DNA from: Rhodospirillales bacterium
GTDB lineage: Bacteria > Pseudomonadota > Alphaproteobacteria > CACIAM-22H2
Direction of reading: 5' to 3'
Length of the DNA: 22,482 nt
Assembly (NCBI GenBank): GCA_016195145.1
Contig: JACQAF010000253.1
Coordinates: 1 to 22,482, forward strand
Position numbers and translations under genes: made by a program. The notes below the pieces were generated by a model. It was not told where the DNA came from and did no database searches. It saw only the letters and a list, made by a program, of their open reading frames with translations. Of this stretch, positions 1 through 5,587 are shown piece by piece (position 1 is the first letter of the stretch; every line of letters begins with the position of its first letter).

Positions 1-1077
1 CATATACTTATTGAGTTTATGCGACGTTGAAACTTCCAGAACACAGTCGAGGATGCCGTCATCGATGCCCGTATAGTTGATCAAAGTGCTTGCGCGGGAT
101 GGCGCACCAATGCCGTAAATTCGCGCGCCTTTCTTTTTGAGCGGGGCGATGAGTCCGATAAGATCAAGTTTCGATTGCAAAACCCGATTTCGGAAATCTA
201 CGAACGCAGACCCGTCCATAATACCCTGAGCCCGCTCGTCCGCGCGCCGCTCGGCAACGGAGGGCAGAACGGATCGTTGACCGCGACGTGCGGCATAGAC
301 GCGAATCGAACCGCCATGCGTGGGAATCCGCTTGACGTGGAATATCTCTAACCCGTGACCATCGAAAAGCTTCTCGAGACTTCCCAGGGCATAGTGGCGC
401 AGATGCTCATGATAAATCGTGTCGTATTGTAGGGTTGATACTAGATCGAGCACGTAGTGCGATTCCGAGACGAAAACGCCATCCGGAGCAAGCAACTGTA
501 CGATGCTGCCAACGACATCATGTATGGCGCCGATATGCGCAAAAACATTAGCCGCAGTTATTAGCTTTGCAGGACCATGGCTCTTTTTGAGTGCAATCGA
601 CGTGGCGCGATTGAAATAGGCTGTCAATGTTTCGATGCCGTGTTGCCGCGCGACATCGGCGGCCTGCGATGGTTCAACGCCCAGAACCGCGAAACCTGCA
701 TTTTTAAACGGCGTAAGAAGAGTGCCGTCATTGGATCCTATGTCAACAATTCGATCGCCGGGCTTCAAGCCCAAAAGCGCCGTCGCCTCGGCGCAAAGCT
801 CGGCAAAATTCTCGCGAAGAATCCGCGTACTGCCCGACAGATAAGGATAACTGTGAGGAAACAGTACTGTCTGATCGACCTCCAAGCCGATTTGCACCAA
901 ACCGCATTGGTCGCACTGCAAAAGCTCGAGAGGATATGCCGCCTGCTCCTCGGCCGGCTGGGCGAGCGAGGGCATGGCGTTGACCGGCGGGATATAGCCG
1001 ATGAATAGGACCGACCGGAGACGGGCACTACGGCAGACTTGGCAGGTAGTTATCGGGCGTGACGTGGCGGGGCTCAT
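1..1077 (-). CDS. NDP-sugar C-methyltransferase, zinc-binding type (3' end cut by window)
   Basis: An uninterrupted reading frame of 359 codons starts at the ATG at 1077 and runs off position 1, so the C-terminus is missing. The codon just before the ATG is an in-frame TAG, which fixes the start, and a GAAGAGA ribosome site lies 8 bases upstream. The N-terminus carries two CxxC pairs (C12/C15 and C55/C58), as in the zinc-binding domain of TylC3/NovU-type sugar methyltransferases. The SAM motif VDIGSNDGT is at 111-119. A YHEH motif near residue 222 matches the position of the catalytic Tyr/His of that family. The C-terminal part (YGIGAPSRASTLINY) resembles the Methyltransf_14 domain. Family members are about 410 residues, so roughly 50 are missing. 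The expected role is S-adenosylmethionine-dependent C-methylation of a keto-sugar nucleotide in the cytoplasm. It follows the epimerase gene by 13 bases and is the last visible gene of the leftward operon. The substrate is unknown. Confidence 0.9.
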   Translation of the reverse strand, partial: MSPATSRPITTCQVCRSARLRSVLFIGYIPPVNAMPSLAQPAEEQAAYPLELLQCDQCGLVQIGLEVDQTVLFPHSYPYLSGSTRILRENFAELCAEATALLGLKPGDRIVDIGSNDGTLLTPFKNAGFAVLGVEPSQAADVARQHGIETLTAYFNRATSIALKKSHGPAKLITAANVFAHIGAIHDVVGSIVQLLAPDGVFVSESHYVLDLVSTLQYDTIYHEHLRHYALGSLEKLFDGHGLEIFHVKRIPTHGGSIRVYAARRGQRSVLPSVAERRADERAQGIMDGSAFVDFRNRVLQSKLDLIGLIAPLKKKGARIYGIGAPSRASTLINYTGIDDGILDCVLEVSTSHKLNKYM

Positions 1078-1090
1078 CTAACGATTCTCT

Positions 1091-2092
1091 TCATAAGGAC
1101 GTTCGTTGATCTGTCATTGCGCGGCTGTGCGCGTTTTTTACATACCAGTCGATAACGCCTGGCAGACCGGCAGAAAGAGGAATTTTAGGCGTAAATCCAA
1201 GCGATCTTAACTTGGTTATATTCGGACAACGCCGACGTGTGGCGCCAGCGGGCTCGTCGGTGGGCTGTAGCTCTACCTCACGGTCAAAATGACCGACGAT
1301 CAATCTGGCAAGTGCGGCAACTTCAATCTCCTCGGTCGTACCAATATGATAAATTTCAAGATGTTTGCCGCGCTCAATGATGGTCGCTAAACCATCGGTA
1401 AAATCATCGATATGAACAAAAGAGCGAGTCTGCTGACCGTCACCTTGAATAGGGAAAGTTATTTTTCCGGTTGGTGTGCGCGCAACCAGCTCAGCAGCAC
1501 GTAAAATGAAATGAGGTATGACATGCTCCCAGCCCATATCAGCGCCGTATACGTTATGCGGGCGAAACACGACAACGCGCTCGAAGCCAGACCGCCCGTA
1601 GTTCATTGCTATTAGTTCACTGATGAGCTTCGATCCCGCGTATGAATAACGCGGATTGAGTACATCGGGGATTGACAGGGGGGCTTGCTCATCGGTGGGA
1701 ACAATCGGCGGGGTTTGATAAACTTCCGAACTTGAAGCAACGACCAGATTTCTAATTCCGTTGGCGCGGCACGCATCGATCGTGGCAAGCATGCCGCGAA
1801 CGCCAACGTCGAGGACAAGCTCGGGGTTTGAATAGAAAAACTCCGTACCGTTGACGGCGGCAAGGTGAATGACGCAATCAACGTCACGAGCTATTTTGCT
1901 CAGGGATTCGGCATTTCGGACATCGGCAACGTGTAATTCTACCCGGCCAGTAATGCCATCAAGGCGTCTGGACATTCCGCGCGAATTGTTGTCGACAACG
2001 CGTACCGCGTGCCCGGCATTGGCCAACTTGCGCACGAGGGCAGCGCCGATAAAACCGGTGCCGCCAGTGACAAGAATGCGCTGCAAGGTCAA
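1091..2092 (-). CDS. NAD-dependent epimerase/dehydratase (extended SDR)
   Basis: This 333-residue extended SDR protein acts on nucleotide sugars. The Rossmann motif GGTGFIG is at 10-16, the active-site serines (SSSEVY) at 120-125, and the catalytic pair is Y151/K155 (YAGSK). The segment HNVYGADMGWEH matches the sugar-binding part of UDP-glucose 4-epimerase and dTDP-glucose dehydratase relatives. The start chosen is a TTG at 2092 that overlaps the TGA of the upstream dehydrogenase (TTGA), which suggests translational coupling. A GGTGG lies about 5 bases before it. A second TTG two codons later is the alternative. It sits between the dehydrogenase and the C-methyltransferase, so all three may act on one sugar nucleotide. 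Whether it is a 4-epimerase, a 4,6-dehydratase or a decarboxylase cannot be told from sequence alone. Confidence 0.92.
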   Translation of the reverse strand: MTLQRILVTGGTGFIGAALVRKLANAGHAVRVVDNNSRGMSRRLDGITGRVELHVADVRNAESLSKIARDVDCVIHLAAVNGTEFFYSNPELVLDVGVRGMLATIDACRANGIRNLVVASSSEVYQTPPIVPTDEQAPLSIPDVLNPRYSYAGSKLISELIAMNYGRSGFERVVVFRPHNVYGADMGWEHVIPHFILRAAELVARTPTGKITFPIQGDGQQTRSFVHIDDFTDGLATIIERGKHLEIYHIGTTEEIEVAALARLIVGHFDREVELQPTDEPAGATRRRCPNITKLRSLGFTPKIPLSAGLPGVIDWYVKNAHSRAMTDQRTSL

Positions 2093-3450
2093 ACCACCGC
2101 GCCCGGCAGATTGGCCACGCCGCGTCCGCCAAGGCCCATGTAACCGACGCCGCCCGGAAGGGTCAGTCTGCGCGCCTCGAAATTGTTCCAGAAATCATAA
2201 ATCAAGGCCGGTCGCGCAAGGGAATCTGCAAGGCTCTCAACCGGCATTTCGGCAAACGCCGGATGATTGTTGGCGATAACGACAAGATTTGCCCCGGCCA
2301 TCGCCGAGGCAAGGTCTTCCATCGGCTCGATTTCGAGACGAGCAATATCGTCCGCAGCAACAACGGCATCCCAGCCACGGAACGTAGCCATTGGGTAGCG
2401 TTTCCGTAACTCCGCAAGAATCGGCAACGCCATCGTTCCGCGTAGATCGTCGGTTGATGGGCGCCCTTTAAAGGCGACGCCAAGAAGCGTCACTATTGGA
2501 TTTGGCGGAAAGCCAATCATGCAATCTGTCGTTGCCTTGATAATAGAAACCGCTTCGCCGGATTGATTTTCGTTGGTGCGTCGTGCGGCAAGCACAATTG
2601 ATGCGTTAATCCCGGTTCCTTCGAATCCCTCGGCAAGAATGTAGGGATCCTTGCTGAGACATGGCCCTCCAACGGGACCCGGCATCGGCAAATTGGTGCG
2701 CGGATAGCCAAGCTTTCCCGCACGAATGACCTCGGCGGCGCCAATAGCCGCTACATCGCATAATCTGGCTATTTCATTGGAAAAAGCAAAAAACACATCG
2801 CGATGAGAATTATCAACCAACTTGATCATTTCTGCGGTTTCGAGGCTACTGACGCGAACTGTAGTCGGGGTGAGGAACTGAAAAAGTTGGGACGCGCGGA
2901 CGCATGCGGCAAGAGTTACTCCGCCGACGATTTGCGGGAGCGTGCGCAACTCAGCCAATGCCTGCCCCTCAAGAGTACGTTCGGGACAGAACGCTAGATC
3001 ATAGGGTGTATCCGCGGCGTCCAGGATGGAGATAACGACTTTTCTCGTTGTTCCAAGCTTAACCGTCGATCGCATGACGACAAGGTCGCCGGGCTTTAAA
3101 TGTGATGCGACTTCCCGCGAGATCGACTGAACCATATCGAGCCGTGCGCGACCCTGTCCATCAAGCGGCGTACCAACGGTTATGATGAATACTGTAGCTG
3201 CGGATTGAGGCGGGATGTACTTCGCGAACCGTAGCCGCCCAAGAGAGATCAGCCGTTTAAGATGTGCGCCAATGCCGGGTTCATGAAAATGAGGCTCACC
3301 CCGGTTCAGCTTTTCAAGAACGTCGTCGCGAATCTCTACACCAGTAACGTCAAATCCGACGTCCGCCATAACAACGGCGAGAGTCAACCCGACATATCCG
3401 CACCCGAGAACGCAGATATGACGGTCCGTATAATCGTTAGGAACAAGCAT
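2089..3450 (-). CDS. nucleotide-sugar 6-dehydrogenase, UDP-Glc/GDP-Man dehydrogenase family
   Basis: This 453-residue enzyme should oxidise C6 of a UDP- or GDP-sugar to a uronic acid with two NAD+. The N-terminal NAD-binding motif GCGYVG is at 16-21. The central domain has FCPERTLEGQ near 154-163 and the catalytic lysine in EMIKLVDN (K210). The thioester cysteine is C264 in GGPCLSKDP. The C-terminal UDP-binding domain begins near 310 (LLGVAFKG). The ATG at 3450 is clear. The CPERTLEGQ-LPQIVGG pattern is closer to the WecC (UDP-ManNAc dehydrogenase) branch than to plain Ugd, but the substrate is not fixed. It lies 13 bases after the Nudix stop and overlaps the epimerase start by 4 bases. Base composition is lower in GC than in the genes to its right. 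A second dehydrogenase of another subclass lies at 5588. Confidence 0.94.
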   Translation of the reverse strand: MLVPNDYTDRHICVLGCGYVGLTLAVVMADVGFDVTGVEIRDDVLEKLNRGEPHFHEPGIGAHLKRLISLGRLRFAKYIPPQSAATVFIITVGTPLDGQGRARLDMVQSISREVASHLKPGDLVVMRSTVKLGTTRKVVISILDAADTPYDLAFCPERTLEGQALAELRTLPQIVGGVTLAACVRASQLFQFLTPTTVRVSSLETAEMIKLVDNSHRDVFFAFSNEIARLCDVAAIGAAEVIRAGKLGYPRTNLPMPGPVGGPCLSKDPYILAEGFEGTGINASIVLAARRTNENQSGEAVSIIKATTDCMIGFPPNPIVTLLGVAFKGRPSTDDLRGTMALPILAELRKRYPMATFRGWDAVVAADDIARLEIEPMEDLASAMAGANLVVIANNHPAFAEMPVESLADSLARPALIYDFWNNFEARRLTLPGGVGYMGLGGRGVANLPGAVV

Positions 3451-3463
3451 GCGTGTTATCGCG

Positions 3464-4006
3464 CTAAAAACGGTTATGTAAAGCGGCTAAGCCAACGATC
3501 GCGACATGAAGGGCCGCCGCGAACCGGCCCGACATAATCGCCGCCTTGAACTCGGCCTTTGTCATCAGGTGCGGCGTCATGCCCGGTTCGGGCCGCCAAT
3601 CGGGAACCGGCTCGACACCGGTTGCATGGAAACACCACAAGCGGTTCTCGAGCCGGCCGGTATCCGGGTAAAGCTTGCCAAGAAACGTCAGTTCGCCGCC
3701 GACCCGATAGCCGGTTTCCTCTTCGAGCTCGCGCGCGACCGAAGCGGCCGGCTCCTCGCCAGGTTCGAGCAGCCCACCCGGCAGTTCGAGCGTGCGCGTC
3801 TCGAGGCAGGGGCGGAACTGTTCGACCAGCACGATCTCGCCGTTGCGGGTTTCGGGTAGCACGGTGATGTAGTCGGCTTGACGGAACGAATGAAAGAGTT
3901 GCGGCGCGCCGCCATCAGTGGCAACGGCGCGTTCGACCAGCGTGGCATAGGGCGATAGAACGCGCGGCGTGCGTGCGACGATCGCGGGATCGGCAGACTT
4001 GGAAAT
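3464..4006 (-). CDS. Nudix hydrolase, ADP-ribose pyrophosphatase-like; possible ATT start
   Basis: The protein has a perfect Nudix box: GLLEPGE, then seven residues, then RELEEETGY (GX5EX7REUXEEXGU). It should hydrolyse a nucleoside diphosphate linked to another moiety, such as ADP-ribose or an NDP-sugar. The first ATG/GTG/TTG in frame is the GTG at 3862, but that start drops a clearly conserved segment (VLSPYATLVE and LFHSFRQADYITVL) that family members carry. The frame is open back to a TAG at 4025-4027 with no ATG, GTG or TTG. I therefore place the start at the ATT at 4006, which has GGAG 7 bases upstream and gives 180 residues. Alternatives are a CTG at 4012, an ATC at 3982, or a gene that has lost its start codon. 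It is third in the leftward operon, 102 bases after the RfaH-like gene, behind a strong hairpin. Confidence 0.85.
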   Translation of the reverse strand: MSKSADPAIVARTPRVLSPYATLVERAVATDGGAPQLFHSFRQADYITVLPETRNGEIVLVEQFRPCLETRTLELPGGLLEPGEEPAASVARELEEETGYRVGGELTFLGKLYPDTGRLENRLWCFHATGVEPVPDWRPEPGMTPHLMTKAEFKAAIMSGRFAAALHVAIVGLAALHNRF

Positions 4007-4028
4007 CGGCAGGCTCCAGGCAAGCTAC

Positions 4029-4063
4029 CGCAGTCCGGGTGAAAACGCTTCACACGGACTGCG
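4029..4063. repeat. 35-base inverted repeat (RNA hairpin) between the RfaH-like and Nudix genes
   Basis: Perfect 9-base outer arms (CGCAGTCCG / CGGACTGCG) and perfect 5-base inner arms (GTGAA / TTCAC) are separated by one mismatch and close on a 5-base loop. No T-run follows on either strand, so it is not a standard intrinsic terminator. It lies inside the leftward operon, about 22 bases before the proposed ATT start of the Nudix gene. It could be an mRNA stability or processing element, a translational regulator or a protein site. The rest of the 4007-4108 gap holds nothing else I recognise. Confidence 0.7.
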
Positions 4064-4108
4064 CGAAAATTCGAAACCGGAGGACCTCGCCGTTGCGGGC
4101 GAACGCCG

Positions 4109-4621
4109 TTACGCGGCGGCGATGGATTCTCCGGGCAGGACAAGCCGTACCTGCCGACCGAGAAGGTCGAGCAGGACGGCGACGCGACGCTCGTCGGTCA
4201 GCGTCTCGAACAGGCCGCTCTGGCCGGCAAAGGCGCCATCGACGATTCGCACGACCGCCCCTTTCTTGAACGCGGACGGGACTGGAAGTTCGATCATCCC
4301 GCCCGCGTCTTCACGCGCGCGGATATCCTCGACGATGCCATCTGGCACTGGGGCCGGTTGCTCGCCGGCGCAGATCAGGTGGACCACGCCGACTGTCGAA
4401 TGAATCGCGCGCCAGCGCTGCACGGCGAGATCGAGCGCCACGAACAGATAACGCGGAAACAGGGGGGCGGCTACGATTTCAGTACGCCGGGCGTGCCGAC
4501 GGCGCTTGCGATAGCGCGGCAAATAGGCGGCGAAGCCCTGGCGCACCAGATTGAACAGCGCCTTGCCTTCCGATTGCGACTGGGTACGGACGACATACCA
4601 GCGTTGGCCGGGGGCGGTCAT
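4109..4621 (-). CDS. RfaH/NusG-like transcription elongation factor
   Basis: This 170-residue protein is a NusG paralogue. The N-terminal NGN domain covers about residues 7-100, with WYVVRTQSQSEGKA at its start and PLFPRYLFVALD at 53-64. A linker is followed by a KOW domain near 116-160 (FKKGAVVRIVDGAFAGQSG). Specialised NusG paralogues such as RfaH, LoaP and UpxY bind RNA polymerase and stop premature termination in long polysaccharide operons. The start is the ATG at 4621, which overlaps the TGA of the winged-helix gene (ATGA); the frame extends upstream, but that part is antisense-like arginine-rich sequence. Its place at the head of the leftward operon, next to a divergent control region with a terminator-like leader, suggests that it serves this locus. 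Whether it acts on one or both operons is inference. Confidence 0.9.
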   Translation of the reverse strand: MTAPGQRWYVVRTQSQSEGKALFNLVRQGFAAYLPRYRKRRRHARRTEIVAAPLFPRYLFVALDLAVQRWRAIHSTVGVVHLICAGEQPAPVPDGIVEDIRAREDAGGMIELPVPSAFKKGAVVRIVDGAFAGQSGLFETLTDERRVAVLLDLLGRQVRLVLPGESIAAA

Positions 4622-5286
4622 GTTGCATCCCCGGTTTGAAGCGACCCACCCGGCGTGCCGGGTGGCCGGATGTGCAGCAGTTTCGGTGCTAGCACGCGGC
4701 CGGGCGGGAGCAAGCCGGTGAGCGCGTCCCATGTCGCCTGCGGCGTTTTGAGGTCGGTAACGATGACCGCCTCGACGTCGCCGAATGCGACTCGCGTCGG
4801 GGCGACCGATAGACCGGCGAATTGATCGCCCGGGAACGCGGGATCGATGACGCCGACGATTGTCACCGGATATTCGCGCGCGCACAGCGTGGCGATCTCG
4901 GCGAGGTCGCCGGCGCCGGCCAGCGCCAGTTTTTGCCAGCCGCGCTCGGCGGCGAGGGCCAGCAACTCGTCACACTGGTTACGGGCGCGACGGAAGAAGC
5001 CGAACGAATAGGCGAGATACTCGGCGGTGAGATGCGCCTTCTCGCTGAAGCCCTTGGGCGTGAGGTAATAGGCATAACGGCGTGCCGGGGCATGGGCAAT
5101 CTTGATCAGGCCCTTGCGCGCGCAACGCTTGAGATAGGTGTTGGCGAGGCCGAGCGCGATGCCAAGCTCGCGGGCGATCGAACGCTGGGTGAGCTGGCTG
5201 TTCGCGTGCACCGCGTTGAGAACGCCCAGGATCAGCTGGGAGTCGTCTTCGTCGCGTTGGCGCGCCAGCCGCGAGGGGTCGGGCAT
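4618..5286 (-). CDS. winged-helix (MarR-EPS-like) transcriptional regulator with extra C-terminal domain
   Basis: The N-terminal part (about 15-80) is a winged helix-turn-helix: LTQRSIARELGIALGLANTY is the HTH, and KGLIKIAHAPARRYAYYLTPKG the wing. This matches short MarR-like regulators found in exopolysaccharide clusters. Those are about 100 residues, whereas this protein is 222. The second half (about 115-205) looks like a small Rossmann fold (KLALAGAGDLAEIATL, then alternating strands such as TIVGVID and EAVIVTD) that might bind a nucleotide or sugar nucleotide. I chose the ATG at 5286, with GGGGGA 10 bases upstream, over a TTG at 5316. It is first in the leftward operon and borders two GTTCAC-N3-GTGAAC dyads, so autoregulation and control of the divergent operon are likely, though not shown. 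The ligand is unknown. Confidence 0.85.
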   Translation of the reverse strand: MPDPSRLARQRDEDDSQLILGVLNAVHANSQLTQRSIARELGIALGLANTYLKRCARKGLIKIAHAPARRYAYYLTPKGFSEKAHLTAEYLAYSFGFFRRARNQCDELLALAAERGWQKLALAGAGDLAEIATLCAREYPVTIVGVIDPAFPGDQFAGLSVAPTRVAFGDVEAVIVTDLKTPQATWDALTGLLPPGRVLAPKLLHIRPPGTPGGSLQTGDAT

Positions 5287-5326
5287 GATATTGGAATCCC
5301 CCAGTTTTCGCGGCAAAGACTAGGGT

Positions 5327-5341
5327 GTTCACCGGGTGAAC
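5327..5341. promoter_or_regulatory. operator-like inverted repeat 1
   Basis: GTTCAC-CGG-GTGAAC is a perfect 6-base inverted repeat with a 3-base centre, 41 bases upstream of the winged-helix start. The same core occurs in the dyad at 5347-5375, with centres 27 bases apart. The shared core and place between divergent operons indicate binding sites for one dimeric regulator, most simply the neighbouring winged-helix protein (inference). Confidence 0.65.
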
Positions 5342-5346
5342 GTCAA

Positions 5347-5375
5347 GCTCATTGTTCACGCTGTGAACAATGAGC
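5347..5375. promoter_or_regulatory. operator-like inverted repeat 2, 13-base perfect arms
   Basis: Arms GCTCATTGTTCAC and GTGAACAATGAGC are perfectly complementary over 13 bases around a GCT centre. The inner core equals that of the dyad at 5327-5341. Neither strand shows a T-run after it, so it is not a terminator. A DNA site for a dimeric regulator of one or both divergent operons is the best reading. Confidence 0.75.
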
Positions 5376-5381
5376 GCGGGG

Positions 5382-5397
5382 GGATATTGGCATATCC
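5382..5397. promoter_or_regulatory. small dyad GGATAT-N4-ATATCC
   Basis: Perfect 6-base arms with a 4-base centre lie 6 bases beyond operator 2, at the edge of the AT-rich tract. It could be part of the leftward promoter or a further protein site. No function can be assigned from sequence. Confidence 0.35.
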
Positions 5398-5460
5398 AAA
5401 TCAGAACAAAAAAACGAACATATGTTTAAATATTGTTGTATTTCAAATTATTAACCGAAC
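5398..5460. promoter_or_regulatory. AT-rich tract in the divergent control region
   Basis: This stretch is strikingly AT-rich in a GC-rich window and includes a run of seven A and the 10-base palindrome AACATATGTT at 5417-5426. Such tracts often mark promoters, UP elements or sites for nucleoid proteins. No convincing paired -35/-10 boxes were found in it for the leftward operon: TTGTTC on the minus strand near 5409-5404 has only a poor -10 partner. Confidence 0.4.
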
Positions 5461-5489
5461 CGGCCGTACAACGTCCCCTGCGCTGCGGA

Positions 5490-5518
5490 TTGACAAAGGA
5501 AGATAAGGAAGGATAGAC
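5490..5518 (+). promoter_or_regulatory. possible promoter for the rightward dehydrogenase gene
   Basis: TTGACA at 5490-5495 is a perfect -35 box. A weak -10 (ATAGAC, 5513-5518) follows at 17 bases. The predicted transcript would carry a leader of about 65 bases that contains the hairpin and T-run at 5533-5561. The -10 is poor, so an activator may be needed or the call may be wrong. Confidence 0.4.
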
Positions 5519-5532
5519 GGGGCAACCTTACC

Positions 5533-5561
5533 GTCGCACGCCTTCGGCCGTGCGTCTTTTT
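5533..5561 (+). terminator. leader hairpin with T-run: possible attenuator
   Basis: CGCACG (5535-5540) and CGTGCG (5549-5554) form a 6-base GC-rich stem with a CCTTCGGC loop, followed by TCTTTTT (5555-5561). An outer G-C pair across a T-T mismatch (5533/5556) may extend it. It lies downstream of the possible promoter and 26 bases before the ATG at 5588, so it would end transcription before the first gene unless read through. This is a natural target for the RfaH-like protein encoded across the control region (inference). Confidence 0.5.
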
Positions 5562-5587
5562 CGATCCTTTGAGAACGCGTCCCCGCC

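Noticed and set aside
3862..3862. GTG at 3862 as the Nudix start
   Set aside because: It would remove conserved residues upstream (FHSFRQADYITVL) that align with the family.
4622..4885. N-terminal extension of the RfaH-like protein
   Set aside because: It lies inside the winged-helix gene and is arginine-rich; the NGN domain starts just after the ATG at 4621.
5347..5375. Operator 2 as an intrinsic terminator
   Set aside because: No T-run follows on either strand, and its core is shared with a second nearby dyad, which fits a protein-binding site better.
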